From positions 2,781,343 to 2,845,342 of the forward strand of contig OZ025245.1 of NCBI GenBank assembly GCA_964019155.1: a DNA stretch of 64,000 bases. The letters are read 5' to 3'. The notes below the pieces were generated by a model. It ran no database searches. It was not told where the DNA came from and worked only from the letters and a program-made list of their open reading frames with translations. This document shows, one piece after another, positions 12,785-23,399 of this stretch (the first letter of the stretch is position 1; each line of letters opens with the position of its first letter). The stretch is from Osedax fenrisi. Lineage: Eukaryota; Annelida; Polychaeta; Sabellida; Siboglinidae. The position numbers and the translations under genes are program-made.

Positions 12785-13166
12785 GTGTACAATATAACAT
12801 AATTATACTTTTCCATTATAAATATATTTATATAATGTTGGCTAAACTATGTATCATAAACTATATACCATTTCACTAAATTCAACATATATGACTAGTT
12901 TATGGGTAATTCGTTATAATTTTGTTAGAATTATTTAAAAAAGTATATAGTTAATATATAGTTATCATAGCCCAAAACCCCCCTCATGATATCTACCAAA
13001 ATACCCTCATCGCATATACTATTGTTATGTTATCTTTATTCTATTATATAATTAATATTTTTAATTGATTTTTATTTCATTTTATGTAGAATATTTAGTA
13101 GTTTAATATAATAAAAAAATTATCATAAAAATGTTATTAATTGTTTTGTAATTTACCATTAACTCT
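12785..13166 (+). repeat. Segment B (duplicated at 13631-14014)
   Basis: From ACAGTGTACAATATAACATA to GTAATTTACCATTAAC, including the subterminal GCCCAAAACCCCCCTCATGA. It returns at 13631-14014 with a handful of changes. Confidence 0.9.
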
Positions 13167-13523
13167 ACGCAATTTATTACAATAATATAGCAGAAAATGC
13201 ACTTTTTACATAATCGATAATATTATTCAATATATTTAATTTTTCTTAAAATATTAGGTAACATAAACATTATACACAGTTCGTTAATGTAAAATATTTT
13301 CATATCTATTACCGTTGTGATTATATTGCCATCGACCAAAACCCCCTCATTGCCCAAAACCCCCTCACGTCCCCTATATAGATTCATTTATTATCCTTCA
13401 TATTATCCTTCATATTACATAATTTAGTTATATTTTACTATAATTTAGTTATAATCTAATGTTACACTAATTTATTTTATATATTCACTTGATGAGATAT
13501 ATTTCATTTTTACAGAAGCTACC

Positions 13524-13616
13524 ATGGTGCATACCAAGTGTTCACAGGATGAAGTCATCGAGGGGTTTGGCAAATTTCTGCGGGCAAATAAAAGACAAAA
13601 TATTGAAATAAATTAA
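13524..13616 (+). CDS. Small exon-like open frame (30 codons), unidentified
   Basis: An ATG in the context ACCATGG opens a 30-codon frame (MVHTKCSQDEVIEGFGKFLR, then nine more codons and Asn-stop). It is the only GC-richer island within several kilobases, and a pyrimidine tract plus TTTTTACAG just upstream looks like a splice acceptor. It sits just outside the right terminal repeat of the 9978-13374 element and before duplicated segment B. The protein is charged and soluble-looking; I recognise no family. It could be a captured host exon or the first coding exon of a lost transposase. Chance is also possible at this length. Confidence 0.3.
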   Translation: MVHTKCSQDEVIEGFGKFLRANKRQNIEIN

Positions 13617-13630
13617 AAATTATATATAAT

Positions 13631-14014
13631 TTTACAGTGTACAATATAACATAATTATACTTTTCCATTATAAATATATTTATATAATGTTGGCTAAACT
13701 ATGTATCATAAACTATATACCATTTCACTAAATTCAACATATATGACTAGTTTATGGGTAATTCGTTATAATTTTGTTAGAATTATTTAAAAAAGTATAT
13801 AGTTAATATATAGTTATCATCGCCCAAAACCCCCCTCATGATATCAACCAAAATACCCTCATCGCATATACTATTTTTATGTTATCTTTATTCTATTATA
13901 TAATTAATATTTTTAATTGATTTTTATTTCATTTTATGTAGAATATTTAGTAGTTTAATATAATAAAAAATTATCATAAAAATGTTATTAATTGTTTTGT
14001 AATTTACCATTAAC
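13631..14014 (+). repeat. Segment B copy
   Basis: Second copy of 12785-13166, keeping the CCCAAAACCCCCCTCATGAT site. It lies outside the terminal repeat of the element, so part of the element was duplicated to its right. Confidence 0.9.
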
Positions 14015-14042
14015 ATATTACATATTTATACCATTACATATT

Positions 14043-14288
14043 TCTCTAGATTATCTCAAGTTTATAACTCAAGAACTTCTCATCACAGATGTCTCTAGAT
14101 TATCTCAAGTTTATAACTCGAGAACTTCTCATCACATATTTCTCTAGATTATCTCAAGTTTATAACTCAAGAACTTCTCATCACATATGTCTCTAGATTA
14201 TCTCAAGTTTATAACTCAAGAACTTCTCATCACATATTTCTCTAGATTATCTCGAGTTGTAGTAGTAGTAGTAGTAGTAGTAGTAGTA
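14043..14288 (+). repeat. 49-bp minisatellite (five units) with (GTA)n end
   Basis: TCTCTAGATTATCTCAAGTT recurs at 14043, 14092, 14141, 14190 and 14239, exactly 49 bp apart. The fifth unit breaks off into about nine GTA triplets. A weaker relative (TTTCTCGAGATTATCTCGAA) follows at 14558. Confidence 0.95.
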
Positions 14289-14540
14289 ATTTAATATTAT
14301 CACATACTATATATTCATTTAATTAATACTATTTAATAAATTATATATGAAAATACTATTTAATAAATCACTTGTGAATGTATTATTATTTATGAAATAT
14401 TTCAAAATCAATTAATTATATACTATTCCAGTATATATTAATGTATTATTAAATAAATACTAGAAAAATAGTTAATATATTAATTTATAATTTAAGAACA
14501 ATTTATAAAGCTATTTTTGTAATCTTATTTTTTAAATTTC
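14289..14540 (+). repeat. Segment A copy
   Basis: Copy of 12397-12648. In the original order A precedes B; here B precedes A, with the minisatellite between them, so the duplication was rearranged. Confidence 0.85.
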
Positions 14541-14897
14541 TTGTCACATATTTCTCGAGATTATCTCGAATTTATATCTGGAGAATTTCTGCTTTAAAAA
14601 AAGTTGACAAATGTACAAGATATTCTTGAGAATAAATAACTAGAATTTCTCGAGATTTTCTCGTTATTTGAATACTGGGTAAAGTCATCAACAATAGAAC
14701 TAAAGTAGTTTTTCTGAAAACATTCTCTCTGTAGAGATAAGGGGCAACTTTAAGCCTCTGAAAGCTAAGTACAAGATGTGTAAAGTCATCAACAATAGAA
14801 CTAAAGTAGTTTTTCTGAAAACATTATATTATTCTAACCCATTATACAAGCACCCTATCAGATAATGACACGCAATCTATCAATTAATACCATATAG

Positions 14898-14898
<1 letters not shown>
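14541..14898. repeat. Direct repeat pair of about 46 bp, otherwise no gene
   Basis: GTAAAGTCATCAACAATAGA...CTGAAAACATT occurs at about 14680-14725 and again at about 14779-14825. The remainder is unassigned. Confidence 0.7.

Positions 14899-14968
<70 letters not shown>
14899..14968 (-). repeat. (TAC)n microsatellite, 3' tail of the LINE remnant
   Basis: About 23 GTA triplets on the + strand. On the minus strand they follow directly after the LINE reading frame, so they sit where a non-LTR retrotransposon has its 3' tail. Confidence 0.75.
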
Positions 14969-15356
14969 TAAATGAAGTAGTAGTAGGACAAAATATTATA
15001 TGAATATATATTTATATTTTTTAATTTAGTATACCAATGTAGGTGTTGTTGTAACATAAGTTCATTTATACTGATCGTATCGTATATTGATTTTTGTGGT
15101 AATTTATATAATACGCGCATTGACGATCGAATTATTTTATTTAATGGCATTAACTGATAAGCAGGTAAATTAATTAAAAGTATGTTACAACTTACTTATT
15201 GTAACTATATAGATATAACTAAGCTTTGAATTAGAAATGTACATGTATTATTAGTTATTGTTTTTCTTATCATTCTAATATTATGCAATTGATAGTTGGC
15301 TGATTTTACTTTTGAGTTTATGAACATATTAAGAATCTTATCAATTGATACTCCGA
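14968..15356 (-). pseudogene. LINE (non-LTR) reverse transcriptase remnant, C-terminal part
   Basis: Read on the minus strand from 15356 this gives the order typical of the end of CR1/L2/Jockey-like ORF2. It starts LGVSIDK (the LGV-ID block), then ANYQLHNIRMIRK (the ...LRNISKIR block). A degraded Asp-Tyr-Cys-Asn region follows (SCNILLINLP), then PLNKIIRSSMRVLYKLPQKS (the LQ-NR-AR block) and an ELMLQQHLHWYTKL portion. Stops interrupt it around 15205-15215. The final 60 codons (14968-15150) are open. The LWN-LP end is missing, and the frame runs into a (TAC)n tract. Such proteins reverse-transcribe the element at its target; this copy is dead. Confidence 0.7.
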
Positions 15357-15999
15357 AATTGTGTTATTTATCTGATAGTTTTTATTGTGTATCAAATTAT
15401 TTTCGTTTTATATACAAAACAATGATTCTGGTAACTATATTAATCTTATGAAAACTGAGAATAAAACTTAAATAATGCCTTTAATAAGCATGAGTTAATG
15501 CATTTTATGGAGTCTGAGAATTCTTCGACGATTTATGTAACCCATTCTATGACTTAAACGATAAGTTTGATATTGAGCCTGCATCGTGTATTTAGGTATT
15601 GATACTGAGACTGAATCGATGCTTTAGGTAACCTAGACTGAGACTGAATCGATGATTTATGTATAGAGACTGAGTATATGTGTGTAGGTTATGTATGTTT
15701 GTGTGTGTATGTGTGTGTTTCTAGAATAAACATGAAAACCGAGCAGGCCATTATATAAAGTATATATTTTATTGTATTATTGATTGTTATTCGTTATATA
15801 AATTATTTAATTTTTAATATTTCATTAATATAATAATTATTATATACCATGATATAGACAATATTAACATTTATAAATATATTAATAATTTATATTTTCA
15901 TTATTATTATATGTTATAATATAATAAACTTAATATTAATTTTATAAATTAAAGTATAATCCAGATAAGAATGTATACTGATACTATATTATTTTATAA
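15357..15999. other. No gene seen; small tandem repeats at 15590-15720
   Basis: GAGACTGAATCGATG with TTTAGGTA is repeated two to three times at 15590-15670, followed by a GTGTGT-rich patch near 15690-15720. Minus-strand sequence just above 15357 may continue the LINE, but no block is clear. Confidence 0.5.
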
Positions 16000-16380
16000 A
16001 TTAGGGTATACTAATTGACAATATTAATGCAAAACTTATAATGTACCCTAACAATATTAGGGTACATATTTGATTCATGTGATGTTATTATAGGTGGGGC
16101 ACTGCATCTATTTGTATAGGTACCCCTATTTATATGGTACCCTAATTGAGGTACGCTGTGGGGTATATACTCGGTACCCTAACTCGAGCTATCGCTGTAG
16201 TCTAACCGCCGCGTAGATCAGGTGTATTATTGGAAGTATACATAGTCGCAGTAAACACCACCTTATTAGTGAACATTGGCCTATTAACTATATTAGTTTA
16301 GATGTTTAAATTGCGTTTGAAGCAATGTAATGTTCGTTCGTGATTACATTTTACAACTAGATTTCAATTTTTAAATTTGT
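16000..16380. repeat. GTACCCTAA-rich segment with a perfect small palindrome
   Basis: ATGTACCCTAA and TTAGGGTACAT face each other across five bases at about 16041-16067. Further GTACCCTAA copies follow to 16190. The same motif builds the 24-bp minisatellite at 17533-18010, so the Gypsy remnant between them is bracketed by related sequence. Confidence 0.7.
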
Positions 16381-17225
16381 TTTTAATTTTTAAGGGAAAA
16401 GTATTGCTGAAATACGCACAAAGGCGAAGGAATTTGAATCGATGAGTAATGTAAAGGAGGGTAGTATATGCTATAAGTGATAGAATATATGCTATAAACG
16501 AGGGAATAAGCGTAGTCTGTTGGAGGAATGAATACGAAAATTAGATAGGATATCAACTGTGTTGGAAGGAGATTAAGATGTAAGTGGACATACAGAATTA
16601 GATGATTTACATGTAGAATGGAGGGTCATACTAGTAGATGATGTAGGAATAATACTTTAAACCACCAACCTTTCCAGTAGATCAGGCAATTTGGAAAAGG
16701 GGGAATGCCAGGAAAGTAAGGGGGAGTACAAGGGAAATAGATAATAATAGTATGTTAATAGGGAGATGTCCTAGGGAAAAGGTAGTAATAAATCGTAGGG
16801 TATTGGCATGTTTAATACATTCAGATAGTCAGGTTTGAGTGATATCAGAGGTGATGGTAAAGTCTGTATACTTGAGAGTAATACTCGTAAACCCAAAATT
16901 TTATTTAAAAACAGCAAATGACACTATTGGACAAGTAATAACAGATATTATATTATGGGTAAGAAGAGTGAGAAGGTAGGATTCATAGTAACTAAAATTG
17001 AGGGCTTATTTGTAATAAGTATGAATACTTTACAGACTTATAGGGTTATATCGAGTATTGGATTGCGTAGGGGAATTAATATAGGACTTAGGGTATAATA
17101 TGGAATAAATAGTGTTAATATTATAATGAGGAGTTAGAAAATGTAAAAGAATAGAGAAAATGTAAAAGTTTATATAGGGTGTAAAAATAGAATTTTCAAG
17201 GAAAGTATAGAAAAATTAACTTATA
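16381..17225 (+). pseudogene. Probable decayed body of a Gypsy element, no clear domain
   Basis: Purine-rich on the + strand and less AT-rich than its surroundings, like the RT fragment that follows it. I could not assign protease or the upstream RT blocks in any frame; stops are frequent. Assignment rests on position and composition only. Confidence 0.35.
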
Positions 17226-17532
17226 AATACGAGTTTATTAGAATGTCATTTAGGTTAACTAAACTCCAACTACATTTCAGAGAGTAATATCAAACTTATT
17301 TAGATCAGAGATGTATAAATTAATAGTATGTTATTTAGATGATATATTAGTTTATTCTAAGACATGGGAGGAACATTTAGGACACATTGAAGTTGTAATG
17401 ATGAGTTTGGAAGAAGCTGGGTTTCAGTTAAGTACTGGGAAATGTAGGATATTCATAAATGAAATAAATTGTCTAGGATTTAGAATATCAGTCAAATGGA
17501 TAGTAACTATTAACCAGATATACCCTAATTAG
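17226..17532 (+). pseudogene. Ty3/Gypsy-type reverse transcriptase remnant
   Basis: The core RT motif VCYLDDILVYSKTWEEHLGH lies at 17323-17382 and is followed by the thumb-side block FQLSTGKCRIF...CLGFRIS. Upstream, YEFIRMSFRLTK (the FGL-YEF-RMPFGLTNAP block) starts at 17228. It continues in another frame from 17263 as TPTTFQRVISNLF, so one frameshift of about two bases separates them. The catalytic Asp pair of the Y-x-DD box is intact. Family RT is several hundred residues long; here only about 100 survive. The reading stops where the ACCCTAATT minisatellite begins. Such enzymes copy LTR-retrotransposon RNA in cytoplasmic particles; this copy cannot. No LTR or integrase was found nearby. Confidence 0.9.
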
Positions 17533-18010
17533 GGTCCATCATGCTAAATATGAATACTTGTACCCTAATAAGGTGTATCCTAGCAAATTTAAGCCTTCTG
17601 TACCCTAATTTATTATTGATGTTGTACCCTAATTAACTATTGATATTGTACCCTAATTTATTATTGATGTTGTATGCCCTAAATTATTCTTGTTTCTGTA
17701 TCCTAATTAATAACGTTGATGTACCCTAAATTATTATTAATGCTGTACCCCAATTAATATTTATGCTGTACCCTTAATTATTATTGTTACTGTACGCTAA
17801 TTTACTATTTATGCTGGACCCTAATTTACTATTGCTGTTGTACCCTAAATAACTAATTATATTGTACCCTAATTTATTCTTTTTACTGTACCCTACTTTA
17901 TTAACGATGATGTACCCTACATTATTATTGATGTTGTACCATAATTTACTTGATGCTGGGCCCTAATTTACTATTTCTGTTATAGTCTAATTATTATTGA
18001 TGCTGTATAT
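17533..18010 (+). repeat. 24-bp minisatellite, TGTACCCTAATTTATTATTG units
   Basis: About 19 diverged units of 22-26 bp, each with (T)GTACCCTAA followed by an AT-rich spacer ending TTGATG. It truncates the Gypsy RT frame directly. Confidence 0.9.
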
Positions 18011-18440
18011 AGAATAACAAAAATATATAGGTAAATTATAATTAGAAGTATTTTATTTAAATACTAAATATAATAACAAAGTAATCAAAAGAAAGTATTA
18101 CATATTAATAAAATAAAAGAAATATACATTATAAATGATACGATAAAAACACGATTAAAATAATGAATAGTGGTGTATTACATCTCCTTCTATCACTATA
18201 AAATAAACTCCATTTTTCGAAACAATCACAGGAGATTCTTAATTTATATTCTGTAAAATGTAATATATAAGTATATATGAATATATATATATATATGTAG
18301 TATAGTGGCGTTTACGTATCTACTACTAATCAATTTACTTCGATCTAAATTACTAAAGAAATACGCGTTTCATTCATTTATTATAATTTCCTCGTAGTAA
18401 CTGTCGATATCAGGTTATTCGCATACGTCTGCTCGCTTCG
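18011..18440. other. No gene seen; AT-rich
   Basis: No repeat copy or coding signal recognised. A short (AT)n is present near 18277-18296. Confidence 0.5.
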
Positions 18441-18623
18441 ACCGCTAGCTCAAAAAAGAAAGTTCACCTTGGAACAATTCCAGATGTCACGCCCACAATA
18501 TTTTAAGGGGCGTGCCAGATAAATAATAATAATAATACAGTTGGAGTCGGTAGCGCTCCAGAAGCAGGTCGTATCGTCCCAGCAGCAGCTCGTCGGTCGC
18601 AGTCGTCGTCGTGGTCGCAGGGT
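18441..18623. other. GC-richer island with trinucleotide runs
   Basis: CAGATGTCACGCCCACAATA, GGGGCGTGCCAG, an (AAT)n run and CAG/GTCG-rich sequence. The base composition is unlike the flanks. It could be the untranslated or LTR part of a retroelement, but nothing diagnostic is visible. Confidence 0.4.
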
Positions 18624-18815
18624 GAAGATCGGGATACGTGGTGGGGGAAATACGTGGTGACGGAATACGTGGTGGGGGAAATACGTGGTGACGGAATACG
18701 TGGTGGGGGAAATACGTGGTGACGGAATACGTGGTGGGGGAAATACGTGGTGACGGAATACGTGGTGGGGGAAATACGTGGTGACGGAATACGTGGTGGG
18801 GGAAATACGTGGTGG
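18624..18815. repeat. 31-bp minisatellite, ACGTGGTGGGGGAAATACGT units
   Basis: Five complete 31-bp units and partial ends. Each contains TACGTGGTGGGGGAAA and TACGTGGTGACGGAA, so the unit is itself two related halves. Since 31 is not a multiple of three, the long minus-strand frames across it read Pro/His/Val-rich sequence in all three phases. I do not call a gene. Confidence 0.95.
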
Positions 18816-19255
18816 GACAGTTATACATAAACATTTCAACAAACACTGACAATATCCTAGCGCCATTATATATATGTTATGTAACATTCATTCTCACAAT
18901 CATCCTGCCTTAATACCACACCGCGCCGCCAATCTAATATAAACTCATTTGAACACACACTCATACAAAATACACTACATCACATATATATATATATATA
19001 TCAGATTATATTGATTAAATATTATTAAAAAAAATAATAAAAATGGCTATATTATATTAAATTGAATTTGAATGTTATTTTATATATATATCAAATAATA
19101 TACTATTTCTAGAATTCGAGATCGGGGCTTGTGGGCTAGTGTGATCTTGGGATCGTGGTATGAGAAAATGAACATACTGCAAAGATATATCGAATGTATT
19201 CACGATATACCATAAGTAGTAAATTCACCCTCTACATACTATATAGTGAGCTTGT
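18816..19255. other. No gene seen; AT-rich spacer before the minisatellite
   Basis: Contains (TA)n near 18985-19000 and 19083-19090. No recognised element. Confidence 0.5.
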
Positions 19256-22200
19256 AGTCTTGAGGGCTTGGAAGATTTGAGGATTGGAGGATGAGAGGAT
19301 TGAGGATTGGAGGATTGAAGGATTGGAGGATTGGATGATTGTGGATTGGGGGATTGGGTGGTTGGGGGGTTGGAGGATTGGGGGATTATGATATTGTGGG
19401 ATTGCTGCATTAGAGTATTGTGGGATTATGGGATTTTGGAGGATTGTGGGATTGTGGGATTGTGGGATTGGAGGATTGTGGGATTGGAGGATTGTGGAAT
19501 TGTGGTATTAGAGGGTTATGGGATGGGGGAATTGTGGGATTTGAGGATTGGAGGATTGTGGGATTGGAGGATTATAGGATTGTAGGATTGGAGGATTGTG
19601 GGATTGGTGTATTGTGGGATTATGGGATTGGAGGATTGTGGGATTGGAGGATTATGGGATTGTGGGATTGGATGATTATGGGATTGTAGGATTGTAGGAT
19701 TGTAGGATTGTGGGATTGTAGTATTAGGGTATTGGTGAATTGGGAGATTAGGGTATTGGGTGGTTGGGGTATTGTGGTATTGGGGTATTGTGGTATTGGG
19801 GGGTTATGGTATTGTGGTATTGGGAGATTGTGGTATTGGGGTATTGGGGTTTGGGGGTTATGGTATCGGGGACTGTGTTATTGGGGTACTGAGGGGTTGT
19901 GGTATAGGGGTATTGTGGTATTGGGGGATTGTGGTGTTGGGTGATTATGGTATTGGGTGATTGGTGTATTTGGGTATTGGGGGGTTGAGTGTTTGTGGTA
20001 TTGGGGGACTGTGGTATTGGGGGGTTGTGGTATTGGGGTATTGGGATATTTTGGTATTGGGTGTTGTGTTATTGGGGGGTTGGGGCTTGTGGTTTTGGGG
20101 ATTGTGGGATTGTAGGATTGGAGGATTGTGGGATTGGAGGATTGGAGGATTGGAGGATTGGAGGTTTGTAGGATTGTGGGAATGAGGATTGTGGGAGTGT
20201 GGGATTGGATGATTGTGGGATTGGAGGATTGGTGGATTTTGGGATTATGGGAATGGAGGATTGTGGGATTGTGAGATTTAAGGATTGTGGGATTGTAAGA
20301 TTGGAGGATTGGAGGATTGTGGGATTGTGGGATTGGAGGGTTGTGGGATTGTGGGATAGGAGGATTGTGAGATTATGGGATTATAGTATTGTGGGATTGT
20401 GGGATTGTGGGATTTTGGGATTGTGGGATTGTGGGATTGTTGGATTGTGGGATTATGGTATTGTTTGATTGTGGGATTGTGGGATTGAGGGATTATGGAC
20501 TTGTGGGATTGTTGGAATGGAGGATTGGTGGATTGGGGGTAGAGGGATTGGGGAATTGGTGGGGTTAGACGATTGGGGTATTCGAGGAATGGGGGATTGG
20601 GGGGTTGTTGGATTGGAGGATTGGAGAATTGTTGGATTGGAGGATAATGGGATTGGAGGATTAGAGGATTAGAGGATTGTAGGATTGGATGATTATGGGA
20701 TTGTGGAATTGGATGATTGAGGGAATGTGGGATTGGAGGGTTATGGGATTGTATGATTGTGGGATTTTGGGATTGGAGGATTGGAGAATTGTGGGATTGA
20801 AGGATTGTAGGATTGGAAGATTGCGGGATTGCGGAATTGGAGGATTGCGGGAATGTAGGATTGGAGGATTGTAGCATGTGGAACTGTGGGATTGGAGGAT
20901 TGGAGTAAATGGGGGATTGGTGGATTGGGAGGTTGGAGAATTGTGGGATTTGAGGATTGTGGGATTGGAGGATTTAAGGATTGTGGGAGTGGATAATTGG
21001 ATGGTTGGAGGATTGGAGGATTGTAAAATTGGAGAATTGGAGGATTGGAGGATTATGGGATTGGAGGATTGGAGAATTATGGGATTGAAGAATTGGAGGA
21101 TTGTAGGATTGGGGGGATTGAGGATTGGAGGAATGTGGAATTGAGGAATTGAGGAATTGGGGAATTGTGGAATTGTGGAATTGTGGAATTGAGGAAATGA
21201 GGGATTGAGGAAGTGAGGAATTGAGAGAATGAATGATTGGGAGATTGGGAGGTTGGGATATTGGAATATTGGGAGATTGGGAGATTGAGGAATTGCGGAA
21301 TTAAGGAATTAAGGCATTGAGCATGATTGAATCCCACAATCTCTCAACACCTCAACACCTCAACACCTCAACACCTCAATCCCTCAATAACACAATACAA
21401 CAACATCACAACCCCCCAATCTCCCAATCATTCATTCTCTCAATTCCTCACTTCCTCAATCCCTCATTTCCTCAATTCCACAATTCCACAATTCCACAAT
21501 TCCCCAATTCCTCAATTCCTCAATTCCACATTCCTCCAATCCTCAATCCCCCCAATAATACAATCCTCCAATTCTTCAATCCCATAATTCTCCAATCCTC
21601 CAATCCCATAATCCTCCAATCCTCCAATTCTCCAATTTTACAATCCTCCAATCCTCCAACCATCCAATTATCCACTCCCACAATCCTCAAATCCTCCAAT
21701 CCCACAATCCTCAAATCCCACAATTCTCCAACCTCCCAATCCACCAATCCCCCATTTACTCCAATCCTCCAATCCCTCAGTTCCACATCCTACAATCCTC
21801 CAATCCTACATTCCCGCAATCCTCCAATTCCGCAATCCCGCAATCTTCCAATCCTACAATCCTTCAATCCCACAATTCTCCAATCCTCCAATCCCAAAAT
21901 CCCACAATCATACAATCCCATAACCCTCCAATCCCACATTCTCTCAATCATCCAATTCCACAATCCCATAATCATCCAATCCTACAATCCTCTAATCCTC
22001 TAATCCTCTAATCCTCCAATCCCATTATCCTCCAATCCAACAATTCTCCAATCCTCCAATCCAACAACCCCCCAATCCCCCATTCCTCGAATACCCCAAT
22101 CGTCTAACCCCACCAATTCCCCAATCCCTCTACCCCCAATCCACCAATTCTCCATTCCAACAATCCCACAAGTCCATAATCCCTCAATCCCACAATCCCA

Positions 22201-23399
22201 CAATCAAACAATACCATAATCCCACAATCCAACAATCCCACAATCCCACAATCCCAAAATCCCACAATCCCACAATCCCACAATACTCTAATCCCATAAT
22301 CTCACAATCCTCCTATCCCACAATCCCACAATCCTCCAATCCCACAATCCCACAATCCTCCAATCCTCCAATCCTACAATCCCACAATCCTTAAATCTCA
22401 CAATTCCACAATCCTCCATTCCCATAATCCCACAATCCACCAATCCTCCAATCCCACAATCCCACAATCATCCAATCCCACAATCCCACAATCCTCAATC
22501 CCACAATCCTACAAACCTCCAATCCTCCAATCCTCCAATCCCACAATCCCACAATTCTCCAATCCTACAATCCCATAATCCCCAAAACCACAAGCCCCAA
22601 CCCCCCAATAACACAACACCCAATACCAAAACATCCCAATACCCCAATACCACAACCCCCCAATACCACAGTCCCCCAATACCACAACCACTCAACCCCC
22701 CAATACCGAAATACACCAATCACCCAATACCACAATCACCCAACACCACAATCCCCCAATACCACAATACCCCTATACCACAACCCCTCAGTACCCCAAT
22801 AACACAGTCCCCGATACCATAACCCCCAAACCCCAATACCCCAATACCACAATCTCCCAATACCACAATACCATAACCCCCCAATACCACAATACCCCAA
22901 TACCACAATACCCCAACCACCCAATACCCTAATCTCCCAATTCACCAATACCCTAATACTACAATTCCACTCTCCCCCAATACCACAACCCCCAATACCA
23001 CAATAAAACAACCCCCCAATACCACAATCCCCCAATACCACAATACTCCAACCCCCCAATACCCCAATACCATACTCCCCAATACCACAATACCATACTC
23101 CCCCAATACCACAATATCCCAACCCCCCAATACCACAACCCCCCAATTCCAAACTCCCCCAATACCGCAACCCCCCAATACCGCAACCCTCTAATACCAC
23201 GCTCCCCCAATACCACACTCCCCCAATACCACAATACCACAATACCCCAATACCCCAACCACAATACCCCAATACCGCAATACCCCAATACCAAAATCCC
23301 CCATTCCCCCATTCCTCCAACAACCCAACCCCCCAACCACCCAATTCCCCAACCCCCCAATACCCCCAATACAACAATCCCCCTACCCCCCAATACCAC
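19256..23399. repeat. Large inverted minisatellite 1 (8-bp unit, G-rich arm then C-rich arm)
   Basis: From 19256 to about 21320 the + strand is made of 8-bp units (GATTGTGG, GATTGGAG, TATTGGGG and variants). From about 21331 to 23399 it is their complement (CCACAATC, CTCCAATC, CCCCAATA). The order of variants is mirrored unit for unit. Positions 19712-21236 pair with about 21425-22968, coordinate sums staying near 42,664-42,680. About 190 bp at the turn, and the outer ends, do not pair. Predicted proteins (Gly/Leu/Trp/Ile-rich on one strand, Pro/Ser/Gln/Asn-rich on the other) are by-products of the repeat. Confidence 0.95.
21300..21340 (-). repeat. Central core of inverted minisatellite 1
   Basis: At the turn from G-rich to C-rich, a non-repetitive stretch carries the complement of CAATCATGCTCAATGCCTTA. 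The same core is found in inverted minisatellite 2. Confidence 0.9.

Larger units (their letters stand above)
9978..13374. mobile_element. Non-autonomous element with G-rich terminal inverted repeats
   Basis: Begins GGGGACGTGAGGGGGTTTTG and ends with its reverse complement at 13350-13374; TATA flanks both ends, consistent with a TA or TATA target duplication. Subterminal copies of the motif GTGAGGGG(G)TTTTGGGC lie at about 10180 (forward) and 12970 and 13337 (inverted). The interior of about 3.4 kb is AT-rich and encodes nothing recognisable. It carries four diverged repeats of about 430 bp. Ends, flanks and lack of a gene fit a MITE-like or deletion derivative of a cut-and-paste transposon. 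The superfamily is unknown to me. Confidence 0.75.

Noticed and set aside
17533..18010. Telomeric repeat (CCCTAA)
   Set aside because: CCCTAA occurs only once per 24-bp diverged unit, not in tandem.
18450..18887. 145-codon frame with Pro-His-Val repeats
   Set aside because: Created by a 31-bp repeat read in all three phases. The flanks give no protein signal.
19331..23399. Many long frames rich in Gly/Leu/Trp/Ile or Pro/Ser/Gln/Asn across the 8-bp array
   Set aside because: They occur in several frames of both strands and follow from the repeat, because neither strand's 8-mer often makes a stop. No start context, no splice structure and no non-repeat part.
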